Positions 9,814 to 17,960 of a stretch of 64,000 nt of DNA are shown here, piece after piece. The position numbers and the translations under genes are program-made. Below the pieces are notes generated by a model, which saw only the letters and a list, made by a program, of their open reading frames with translations, had not been told where the DNA came from and ran no database searches. The stretch's first letter is position 1, and the number at the start of each line of letters is the position of its first letter. The stretch comes from Cafeteria roenbergensis (Eukaryota; Sar; Bigyra; Bicosoecida; Cafeteriaceae), in contig VLTN01000030.1 in assembly GCA_008330645.1 (NCBI GenBank), positions 124,001 to 188,000 on the forward strand, written 5' to 3'.

Positions 9814-10647
9814 TCACTCGTCAATCGCCATGCCGTCAACCGCGAGAGAGGAGGAGGGTGCCTGCGACGGCGCTCGGTCCGGCGGCAGGCCGACGTCGGC
9901 GTCCTCCTCGGAGCGGAGAGATCCTTCCCACTCGGCTCTGCCTCCGCTTCCGTGACTGCGTGCCGACGTCGGCGTCTCCCATCTCGCCGCCTCCGCCGCA
10001 GCGCCCGACAGCCGGTCGCTGAGCCACTGGCGGGCGGCGCGCCCGCCTCGCGTGTGGGGCATTCCCCGCTCATCGGAGGAAAGAAACGCCGCGTCCATCC
10101 TGCTGTCGGCCGCCGCGGTCGCCGCCGCCTCTGCCGCGGCCGCCGCCTCCTCCTGGTCCGCCCACCCGCCTCGCCCGCCGCCGGCAAAGCCCTCTAGTGG
10201 GGGCACGGCCCCAGCGTCCTCCGCCGGGTCAAAGGCTGTGCCTGCCAGCAACGCGTCGGCCGACCGATCGGCCGAGCGGCCCCGGCCACGCGCAGATTGC
10301 CGGTCCCCCCTGCTTGCGCGGCTGCGGAGGGGCCCCGGCCGCCCCGCGGCAGGGTTGGTTCCGTGGGATGCCCGGGGCGGCTTTGCAGTCGCAGGGGCGG
10401 GCCCAGGGGCCTCGCACGGCGCTGCTGTGGAAGCGGCCGAGTCTTCAAACACTGCGAACGTTGACGGCCGCGTTCGGCTCGGCCTGCGGACCGGACCCGC
10501 CACCCCAACGGGCTGGGGCGCGGACGGACCAGCAGATGCGACCGGGGGCCGCACCGCTCGGGGATGGGCGCGGACGCCGCGCTTGGCACCCGCAGGAGCA
10601 CCGCGCACGTTGGCGCCAATGCCGCTCAGCGCTCCCCGAGCCTCCAT
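9814..10647 (-). CDS. Unrecognised 277-aa protein with N-terminal D-box-like motif
   Basis: I do not recognise a family. The predicted protein opens with MEARGALSGIGANVRG, in which RGALSGIGAN fits the APC/C destruction-box pattern RxxLxxIxxN almost at the N-terminus. A basic Pro/Arg-rich region follows, then a short STFAVFEDSAAST segment near residue 65. The C-terminal half is Ala/Glu-rich with a probable helix near 180-200, and the last 40 residues are acidic, ending AVDGMAIDE. This basic-to-acidic layout with a D-box is seen in some cell-cycle regulators such as securins and cyclin B N-termini, but similarity here is only by motif. The frame stays open upstream to 11544, so the start is chosen from the D-box context and the divergent gene at 10973. 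The gene call is moderate because GC-rich antisense frames can look open. Confidence 0.5.
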   Translation of the reverse strand: MEARGALSGIGANVRGAPAGAKRGVRAHPRAVRPPVASAGPSAPQPVGVAGPVRRPSRTRPSTFAVFEDSAASTAAPCEAPGPAPATAKPPRASHGTNPAAGRPGPLRSRASRGDRQSARGRGRSADRSADALLAGTAFDPAEDAGAVPPLEGFAGGGRGGWADQEEAAAAAEAAATAAADSRMDAAFLSSDERGMPHTRGGRAARQWLSDRLSGAAAEAARWETPTSARSHGSGGRAEWEGSLRSEEDADVGLPPDRAPSQAPSSSLAVDGMAIDE

Positions 10648-10972
10648 CGCGCAAGGACTTGCCGACCGACTCCAAGCGAGAGGTCCAGGTCCTTGGGCAG
10701 GCGCGCACACGCAGCGAGCTGCAGGCCTGTCGGCCCCGAGAGTGCGCGGCCTGCGCCGGCAGCGTTCGGGCTGGCCGCCGTTGCCAGAGTGGGCCGGCAG
10801 AGCCGGCACCAGGGCCACAGGCGGCCGCAGCTTCCGCTCCGCGGCCCCCACAGCGCGACCCCAAGCCCCAGCCAGGCCCACCCGGCTGAGGCATTTACGG
10901 ATCGCAATTCCGGGCGACTCTGGCGGCGCCGCGCCCCTGCGAGCCGTCAGCTCGCTCAGGTGCCGGCAAGCC
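10648..10972. promoter_or_regulatory. Divergent spacer between D-box gene and secreted-protein gene
   Basis: A 325-bp interval between two chosen start codons. Both flanking frames happen to stay open through it, so one or both genes could start further in. It holds a GGCAGAGCC copy near 10790. Confidence 0.3.
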
Positions 10973-12988
10973 ATGGCCCGTGCACAGCACTCGTCCGCCC
11001 GCGGCAGGCGCAGGGCCGCGCCCCCAGCCGCCCCCCGTTTCGTGGCGCTTCGCCAAGTCGTCGCAGCTGCCCTGGTCGGCGGGATGCTGGCCTGCGACGG
11101 AGGCTTTGCGGCGGCGACGCCGGACGCGGCCAGCCCCGCCGCCGGCGTGCTCTCTGGCTGGCGCGCAGCAGCGGCCCGCCGGGCCCGCACCTCGGGCAAC
11201 GCGTCCCCTCGCGTCGGGGACCTTCCCATGGAGGCCAGCCTCGCCCGGGAGGCCCGCGACGCTGCCGACGCGTCCGGCCCGAGCGCGAACGTGTGGTCAG
11301 CCAGCACGCTTCTCAGGCGGCCCCCAAACTCGCCCGTCCCGGACTTTGCCGCCCCCGAGGCGGCTGACGACCGGGTGTGGAGGTGCCTTCGCATCAGGTC
11401 GCCTGCCCGCCGTGCCACACCGGCGGAAGGATTCGCCGGCACTGACGCCGCGGACGTCGCGAGGCCGGTGCAGCTGCTGCAGCAGCAAGCTGCCCCTGGC
11501 AGAGCCGGGAAGGCGTCTCTTCGCGCCGGAGCCATCTCCGTCACAGGCGAAACCGCGGATTCGCCGGCCCATCACGGGGCAGTCACTTCGATCCCGCTAC
11601 GACTGAGCCAGTCGCAGGCAGGCACGCTGGCTCTCCTGTCCGTTGCAGAGCGCGTGGGGGCCCTGTCCCGCGGCGAGGCCCTCCACGGCACCATCTACGA
11701 GGTGATCATCCACCCGGCCATCAACGCCTTCGCGTACATATCCCCGCGGCTGCTGTTCATGCTTGCGCGGGAGATCCTCGTCATCCTGTTCCAGTGGATC
11801 CTCAAGTGGATGCTGCTGGACGCGATCCTCCTCCCCGCGTCGGCAGGCCTCAACCCGGCGTCGGCGCTGGGGGCCGGGTCCGGCGGCAGGGCCCCGTGGC
11901 TAGACCGGGCGTGGGCCTCCATAAACGACCTAACCGCCTCTGGCGAGGGCCTCAAGGCCGCGGCGGAGGGCGCGGCCGCGGCGAACGACGCCATCGCCGC
12001 CGCCGCCGGCCTGAACCTCGGCAGGACAACGGCTCTGCCGACGGGTGCGGGAGGCGGAGGCGGAGACGGCGGCGGCGGCGGCGGCGGCCGTGGTGGTGGT
12101 GGCGGTGGCGGCGGAGGGGGCGACGGCCGGAACGGCACCGGCGTGGGGGGAACTGGCTTCCCGGCAGGGTTCGGGGCCAACGGAATGATCGGCATTGCGG
12201 CAGAGCCGGTGTGGCCCGACCCCTCCGTGCACTGGAGCAAGGACCCGAACAGGGAGGGCCACGTGAAACCGCCACAGTTCCACCGCGGCGGGGCCGCGTT
12301 CGGCGTCGGAGCCGGCAGCCAGCGGCAGCCGTCGTCTCAAGCGGCGGCGTCGTCGTCTCAAGCGGCGTCGCTGCTTCAGGCGTCTTCGTCGTCTCAAGCG
12401 GCGTCGCTGCTTCAGGCGGGGGCAGGGGCATCTGCCGCTGCCTCTGCCACCGCTGGGCACGCTTCAAGGGCTCTGCCGCCTCGGACGCTCAGCGCCTCGC
12501 TGGCACTCTCCGGGATTTCCGGCCGCCTCGCCGCCGACGTCACCGCGAGCGTCTCCCAATTTCTCACTCCGCGAGTGAGAGACACGTTCCGGACACGGCT
12601 CTTGCCAGCGGTTTCGCGAACGCTCTCGCGCCGCGTGGTCGAGGCAGCTGTTCCGCGCGTGACCGCCCAGGCGTCGGTGCTGCTGGTGCGCGAAGTGACG
12701 CGGCTGCTGCTCAGCGACCAGCGGCTCCGCTCCAAGCTGCTAGCTCGTCTGAGCGCCAAGCTGGTGCCCCGGCTGACGCAGGGGGTCACTGCAGCCATCG
12801 CGACGGCGCTGACGAGAGACCCCACCTGGGACCACGTGTGCTTCCTCTGCGACCAGAAGCGGCTCTACTGCGCACAGTGCGCGGCTGGCAAGGAGCACAC
12901 TGCGCGGGTGGGGTGGCGGGCATCGTACTACGGGCGGTACTACGCCGCGTACCACCTGGGACTCTGGGCGAAGCTGGTGGGGTGGTGA
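10973..12988 (+). CDS. Secreted or membrane protein with Gly-rich linker and CX2C-X6-CX2C tail
   Basis: A 671-residue protein of unknown function. From ATG 10973 the N-terminus is basic and then hydrophobic (residues about 20-38, VALRQVVAAALVGGMLACDG), like a signal peptide or anchor. A conserved-looking central block near 235-290 contains IYEVIIHPAINAFAYISPRL and a second hydrophobic stretch with aromatic and Arg residues (REILVILFQWILKWMLLDAI). A glycine run covers about 357-390 and a Ser/Gln/Ala repeat about 445-485. The C-terminal third is helical and Leu/Arg-rich, and ends with DHVCFLCDQKRLYCAQC, a CX2C-X6-CX2C arrangement that could bind zinc, followed by a Tyr-rich tail (ASYYGRYYAAYHLGLW). 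An in-frame GTG-to-stop frame reaches back to 10052 but lacks protein-like character and overlaps the opposite gene. Confidence 0.65.
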   Translation: MARAQHSSARGRRRAAPPAAPRFVALRQVVAAALVGGMLACDGGFAAATPDAASPAAGVLSGWRAAAARRARTSGNASPRVGDLPMEASLAREARDAADASGPSANVWSASTLLRRPPNSPVPDFAAPEAADDRVWRCLRIRSPARRATPAEGFAGTDAADVARPVQLLQQQAAPGRAGKASLRAGAISVTGETADSPAHHGAVTSIPLRLSQSQAGTLALLSVAERVGALSRGEALHGTIYEVIIHPAINAFAYISPRLLFMLAREILVILFQWILKWMLLDAILLPASAGLNPASALGAGSGGRAPWLDRAWASINDLTASGEGLKAAAEGAAAANDAIAAAAGLNLGRTTALPTGAGGGGGDGGGGGGGRGGGGGGGGGGDGRNGTGVGGTGFPAGFGANGMIGIAAEPVWPDPSVHWSKDPNREGHVKPPQFHRGGAAFGVGAGSQRQPSSQAAASSSQAASLLQASSSSQAASLLQAGAGASAAASATAGHASRALPPRTLSASLALSGISGRLAADVTASVSQFLTPRVRDTFRTRLLPAVSRTLSRRVVEAAVPRVTAQASVLLVREVTRLLLSDQRLRSKLLARLSAKLVPRLTQGVTAAIATALTRDPTWDHVCFLCDQKRLYCAQCAAGKEHTARVGWRASYYGRYYAAYHLGLWAKLVGW

Positions 12989-13622
12989 CGGTCGCCGCGG
13001 CTGTGGCATGGTGCCGGCGCGTGGGTATGCGTGCTGCTTGGGTTGCCGGTGCGGTCGGCCTGTTGATTGGAGGCGGGGGGGGAGGGGTTCGCAGCCCCGT
13101 GGTCGGCCAGAGGAATCCTTGACGCGTTTGCGCCGGGGGTGCGCGCACAGACTCGCCATCACCAAGTCGCGGCCGCATCGCGACCACGTCTCGTCCCCAT
13201 CAGCAGCGTGTCAAGCCTCGCGCGAGCCACGCGGCAACGAGCGCGACCGGTTGCGGGCGGCGGGTCCGAGGGCATGCACGCACGCACGCAGGAGTGGGCC
13301 CAACGTCGGGTGCGCGCTGCTGTGTCGATGGCCGGTGCGCGCTGCTGTGCCGATGCTGTGTGTGTTTGTGTTGGTGGTTGTGTTTGCTCATGTGAGGGGG
13401 CCAATGAGGAGGGAGGACGAGATGCATCCTCTCAACGGCGAGGTGGCCGGCCAAATCGGACGACAAGGGTTCCGGGAACCCTCGACGCGACCTGTCACTC
13501 AACTATGAATACAAAACATCTGAGCCAGACTTCTGGCGGAACTCACCTGGAGCAGCTGGCTGGTCCAGCTGGGGCGCCTCGGCAGGCGGATGCCGGCCAA
13601 GGGGACCTCAGACCACGCCTCT
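12989..13622. other. Convergent intergenic spacer
   Basis: Between two converging stops. A TG-rich patch lies near 13356-13390 (several TGTGT and GTTTG words). No gene is supported. Confidence 0.5.
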
Positions 13623-14903
13623 TCAGAGCGCAACAGCGCGGCGGCCCGTTGAGGCTGACGGCCCCGTGCCGGCGGACTTGCGGCCTGAGGGCGCCCCGCT
13701 GTTCGTCGATCGCGAGGACAGGGCCCGGCCAAACGATCTGCCGTCACGCTGGCTCTCGCCTCCGCCGGAGCTGAACACGCGGTGCAGCCCCCTGCGAATC
13801 CTCGCGAAGAGTCCCGTCTTCGCCTCTGCATCTGTCTCGTCCTCCGCCGCTGTAGCTGCCTCCGACTCCGCCTCCGCGCCCGCGGCCGCCTCATCCTCCG
13901 CCGCCGTCTCCTTGGAGACGTACGCCCCCCTGACCAGCACGCGGCACTTGCCCGTGGCCTTGTCGTAGGACACCTCGATGTCTTCCTCGCTGCACCCGGC
14001 CTTACCCACGATCTTCAGGTCCAGCGCGACGTCGACGCTCTCGGGTGGCGGACTCATTCCCTTGGGCAGAGCCGACGCATCCGGAAGGAGCGACGAGAAG
14101 TCGGGAACAGCCGTCACGGTCAGCTCTGCCCCATCGCGGTCAGCTGACACCCTCACTCCGCGGAGCATGGGAAGCGTGGTGATGACCATCACTCCCGCCT
14201 CGACGTTTCGTGTCTGCAGGCGGGGGTGGCGCCAGTGCCTGCACACCTGCTCGATGCGGCGGCGGAGCGCGTCGGCCTCGGCCTGCTGGGCCTTGAGGGC
14301 GAGCGCGCCGTCCGCCTCCGCCTGTTCCTGCAGAGCCCGGGCGCTCTCCTCCTCCTCCCTGCTGAGCCGCTCGGCCAGCGCCAGGCCGGCCGCCTCGTCG
14401 GCCTCGCGCGCGGCCTTGGCCCGCATGGCCTCCTGCTCGAGGTGCTCTGCCAGCTTGGCGGCCAGAACCTCGTCCTCCTCCGCCTGCGCAACGCGGGCCG
14501 CGTACGCGCGGTCCGTCTCCTCCGCGCGCCGGGCGGCTTCGTCGGCCTCGGCATAGGCGCGAGCCTGGTAGACCTTGGCCTGCGGGAGGGCGGGGTGGGT
14601 GGGGCAGCGGACGAGCGCAGCGACATTGGCAGCCGCGCACGAGACAAAGGCTGACGCTGCACCGTCACTTGCCGCAATACCTCGCGCCCAGACCGAGCCG
14701 CGAGCCCCCTGCCAGCGAGCACCGCCATGCAGTCGGTTGGTGTGCATGCAAAACCCTTTGCCGAAGGGGCGAGCGCCGCGTCAGGGGAGCGCGTCGCGCG
14801 CACGGCGCAGAATGGGATGCTCGGTGGTCGGCAAACGCCTAGAGAAGCGTTGGCTCACAAACCGCGCCCCCTCAGACTCCTCGAGCTCGCGCTTGGCGGC
14901 CAT
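13623..14903 (-). CDS. Coiled-coil protein of unknown function
   Basis: Two exons, 14859-14903 (15 codons) and 13623-14579, give 333 residues. Intron 14580-14858 has donor GTGAGCC and a pyrimidine-rich CCCTCCCGCAG acceptor, both phase 0. The joined N-terminus reads MAAKRELEESEGARFAKVYQ. Residues about 16-165 are a highly charged Ala/Glu/Arg helix with repeated ARRAEE, LAAKLAEHLEQEA and LALAERLSREEEE segments, consistent with a long coiled coil. Residues about 180-290 look globular with alternating beta-like strands (VMVITTLPMLRGVRVSADRD, later EDIEVSYDKATGKCRVLVRG), perhaps a small beta-sandwich, but I cannot assign it. The tail is basic and Ser/Gly-rich. A 33-nt stretch just before the globular part begins GTGTGC and ends CTGCAG; it stays in frame and is kept as coding. 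Confidence 0.68.
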
Positions 14904-15400
14904 GAGCATTCCAAACACACTGGCTCCGGATGCGGCTGCGGCCTGCGGGAAAAGTCATTGTTTTTGCGCGCTCTGGGGGCGGTGGAGCTGGAACGGCCCT
15001 CGCGCGGCCAGCCAGCACGAGTCCACCGGTTTGCCGCGGCGCGCGGCCTGGCCCAGCATGCGCAAACCTGCACTGCGCTGAACTCTTGGTCGCATGGACT
15101 TACAGCCATTGTGGTGCTTTGTGTGGGCTCGGAGGGGAGGGGCTGAACCGACAACGAGTGCGCGCGCAGACGTGCCGCGCATGACAAATCAATTCCCCAT
15201 GGCAGAGCAAGTTCTGTCTGATTGGCGGCCACAGCCGGGGAGTTTGTTGCATATTTCGGCGCTGTTCTCGCAACCTGGCGCCTCCTGCGCGACTGAGCCA
15301 AGGCTGCGTGCGCTCCGCCCGCGCCTCCCCTCGCGTCGCACTGTTGTCGCGCACACACGCCCGGCCAGCCCGGGGCGGGGCGTCTCGGCGGCACGACCCG
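14904..15400. other. Intergenic spacer
   Basis: Promoter side of the coiled-coil gene and 3' side of the PNGase F-like gene. It is less GC-biased around 15185-15260, where A/T-rich words such as AAATCAATTCCC and TTTGTTGCATATTT occur. No gene is supported. Confidence 0.45.
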
Positions 15401-17731
15401 TCACCACCACGCGACCCAGCTCCACATGATGATCACGCCGGGCGACGTGGTGGGGTGCGGCGTCTGGCCCTTGTACAGGCCCCAGTAGCGCACCTCGACT
15501 GGCGCGCCACCTCCCCCCGCGACGACGAGGTCGGTCACGTCTGCCGTGAAGGCGCGCACCTTGTTCCCGTCGAACCAGCCGTCCCGCCCGAACTGCCACG
15601 TGCCGTGCTGCGACGGAATTGTGCCCTCCGCCACGGTGAAGGTCGACCCCCAAAAGTCTCCCGCGTCCGCGTACGCCACTGACACGTTTGTTCCCGCGAA
15701 GCGGAACACGTGCTCGGTCGGGCAAAACTCCCCGCAGCCGTTGTTGTCGGAGCCGTGCCCGGTGATCACGGCGTAGAGGGCCGCCCGCGTGGCGCCCGGG
15801 GGCGGCGAGATGCGCACCGTGCGGTTGTTGTTGTAGTCGGGCCCAAATTTGCCGCCGCGAAACAGCAGGGTGGCGGACGCGCTGGGGCCCCACGACTCGA
15901 CGCCGGCCTCAGCCTCCCGTCGAGAAGACGGGTCGGCTCCAGCGGAACCGGCACCAGCGCCGGCCCCGGCGGGCGAGACCTTGCGGCCGTCTTGGGCGCG
16001 CTGCTCCGCGGAGGGCGATGCTGCCGCCTCGAAGCGCAGTGAGAGGGACGGGTACCAGGCGCTGGCCCACCAGTCGGTGGTCATGCGAAGGCTGCATCGC
16101 GACTGCGCGTCCGGCTGCAGCAGGAGGCCCCCGAGCGGCGACACATCGGTCAGCCAGCGGCCCACGCCCCTCCTGAACGGCGTGATCCACCTGCCAAGCT
16201 CGAACTCGGAGCAGTTACCGCCAACGCCGCCGCCAACGCCGCCGCCAACGCCGCCGCCAACGCCGCCGCCAACGCCGCCGCCAACGCCGCCGCTAACGCC
16301 GCCGCCAACGCCGCCGCCGTCCTGCCTGGAGCAGCAGGCGGCCAGCGTCACCACGCGGTCCCACACTGCGCACGTCTCGTCCAGCGGGCCCTGGCACCCC
16401 AGCGCCATGTCGAGCACGATGCGGCCGACGGACCCGGCCTGCGCCAGCTCTGCCCTGCTCGGCAGCGTGACGTTCACCAGCACGCCCTCCTTCCCCTTCA
16501 TCTTGGTCGGGCCGAACGCGACCACCGTGGTGGCAGGGCGGGTCAGGTTCGCGGCGACCCGGCTGTTGTAGCCCTCGAACTGCGCCGCCCAGGACAGCAT
16601 GCGCAGCGTTGCAAACTTGCGCCAGCCGACCTGCCGCGCGGCGCCCGCGTGGTCAACGGCTAGCTCCATCGCGTGACGAGGGACGTCGGCAAGCGTTGCC
16701 TCGAGCGAGGCCCCCTCTTGCAGCGAGGCCCTCACGCGCAGGCCTGCGGCCATGCTGACGACAGTCAGCGGGATGGACAGCGACTCCGCGCACGACGTCG
16801 AGTTGGACGTGCAGTTGGGCATGGCCAGAGGCGGGAACTGCCCCGGTTGGGGCGCGGGCGCGAGGCTGGCGGCTTGCGCTGCCCCCTTGGTCGCGATAGG
16901 AAAGAGCACTGCCACGGACGCGTTGGCCGCCTGGGCGACCGCCCCGAGCGCCGCGAACGTGCAGGGAGCGACGGGGCGCCCGTCAGCGCCGCTGGGGAAG
17001 GACAAGAGCGCCGCCCCTCCGCCGGCAGCTGCGGCTCCGTGCGCGGCGTGGCGGGTGGGGGCGGCAGGGGCGGAGGCGGCGGCAGCGCCGCAGCCGTTTC
17101 CCAAATCAACAATCGTTGCGGGGCCCTGCGACGGCTCGGAGGGCCACGGGATGACCGTGTACTCGCCGTCGAGGCGCGTCACGGGCACCGAGAGCGCTCC
17201 TGGGACGCGCAGCGTGGTGACGTTTTGCGGCCAGAGCGCAAGCGTCTGGGGAATCCACTGGGCTGCGCCGCCCCACTGACCAACGGCATCCGCCGCGAAC
17301 GCAAACAGCGACAGCACCTCAGCAACGCGGGCTGGCGGCCAGCCCAGCGCTGCAGCGCGCTCCTGCAGGCGCTGCTGCATCCACTGCACCTCGGCGGTGG
17401 CAGCGGCGTTGGAGGCCGCCTCCCCGCCGAAGCTCGCCATGAGGTAGATCGCCTGCTCGGCGCCGCCTCCCGCCGCCACGTCCAGCAAGAAAGAGTCCAG
17501 GCTGAAGTCCGACGTCCACATGGCGACGGAGAACGCGTCCGTCGAGTCCAGGGCGTGCAGCACGAGTGCCTTGCCGGCCGCCGGCTGGAACGCAAATTGA
17601 TCACCGTCGAGCGAGCGCACGGCAAACGCTGGCGTGGCGCCGCCCGGAAGCAGCCCCCCGGCAGCCGCTGCCGGGGGCGCGAGCAGCGCAACCGCAAGCC
17701 CCGCAAGGAACGCGAGGCCAGCCGCTGCCAT
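15401..17731 (-). CDS. Secreted PNGase F-like (N-glycanase N/C domain) protein
   Basis: Bacterial PNGase F cleaves N-linked glycans from asparagine; eukaryotic relatives with the same jelly-roll pair occur in some protists. Single exon, 776 residues, beginning at ATG 17731 with a clear signal peptide (hydrophobic Ala/Leu core over residues 5-23 ending AAAAG). Residues about 365-540 carry the first jelly-roll, including VNVTLPS, ETCAVWDRVV and FELGRWITPFRRG, the last close to the PNGase F FGRFITP strand. Residues about 620-776 carry the second, with YAVITGHGSDNNGCGEFC and later HGTWQFGRDGWFDG, matching the family ISGHG...NNCAEFC block. A Gly-Val insert (from 16223-16318 DNA repeats) sits inside the first domain at about 470-503. 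The WRDDCG strand of PNGase F is not recognisable, so activity is unproven. The N-terminal 360 residues are family-foreign. Confidence 0.75.
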   Translation of the reverse strand: MAAAGLAFLAGLAVALLAPPAAAAGGLLPGGATPAFAVRSLDGDQFAFQPAAGKALVLHALDSTDAFSVAMWTSDFSLDSFLLDVAAGGGAEQAIYLMASFGGEAASNAAATAEVQWMQQRLQERAAALGWPPARVAEVLSLFAFAADAVGQWGGAAQWIPQTLALWPQNVTTLRVPGALSVPVTRLDGEYTVIPWPSEPSQGPATIVDLGNGCGAAAASAPAAPTRHAAHGAAAAGGGAALLSFPSGADGRPVAPCTFAALGAVAQAANASVAVLFPIATKGAAQAASLAPAPQPGQFPPLAMPNCTSNSTSCAESLSIPLTVVSMAAGLRVRASLQEGASLEATLADVPRHAMELAVDHAGAARQVGWRKFATLRMLSWAAQFEGYNSRVAANLTRPATTVVAFGPTKMKGKEGVLVNVTLPSRAELAQAGSVGRIVLDMALGCQGPLDETCAVWDRVVTLAACCSRQDGGGVGGGVSGGVGGGVGGGVGGGVGGGVGGGVGGNCSEFELGRWITPFRRGVGRWLTDVSPLGGLLLQPDAQSRCSLRMTTDWWASAWYPSLSLRFEAAASPSAEQRAQDGRKVSPAGAGAGAGSAGADPSSRREAEAGVESWGPSASATLLFRGGKFGPDYNNNRTVRISPPPGATRAALYAVITGHGSDNNGCGEFCPTEHVFRFAGTNVSVAYADAGDFWGSTFTVAEGTIPSQHGTWQFGRDGWFDGNKVRAFTADVTDLVVAGGGGAPVEVRYWGLYKGQTPHPTTSPGVIIMWSWVAWW
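16223..16318. repeat. 12-bp coding minisatellite
   Basis: Eight consecutive copies of AACGCCGCCGCC (one has GCT in place of GCC at the end). On the coding strand it yields a GGVG repeat of about 32 residues within the PNGase F-like protein, between a conserved double-Cys and the next strand, so it probably forms a surface loop. Confidence 0.95.
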
Positions 17732-17960
17732 CGCCCGCAGCTGCGCGGGGACGCGGTGACTGCCGCAGCCCGTCGCCGCGCTTGTCGCGCCGCAGCTCGT
17801 GTCAGAGCAAGTGCAACTGGGCGGGGCTCTGCCGGCGCCGGCTCGCACGCGCACGCTGGCAGCGGCTACACTGCCCGGAGGAGGCAGCGGCGTGCCAGAC
17901 GCATTGGAGCCTGGCGACTGGCCGTCGCCGAGTCGGTGCTGCCGAGGGGAGGTTGGAGGC
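17732..17960. promoter_or_regulatory. Head-to-head promoter interval, PNGase F-like / MBD4-like
   Basis: 229 bases between the two chosen start codons (only 67 if the MBD4-like gene uses the in-frame ATG at 17799). One copy of GGCTCTGCCGGC lies near 17824-17835. Confidence 0.4.

Noticed and set aside
10052-10972. In-frame extension upstream of the secreted-protein gene (about 300 more residues)
   Set aside because: The translation is featureless Ala/Pro/Arg, the ATG at 10973 begins a signal-like sequence, and the region overlaps a more protein-like gene on the other strand.
10648-11544. N-terminal extension of the minus-strand D-box frame
   Set aside because: It runs antisense through the neighbour's coding sequence and starts well inside it; the D-box context at 10647 is a better start.
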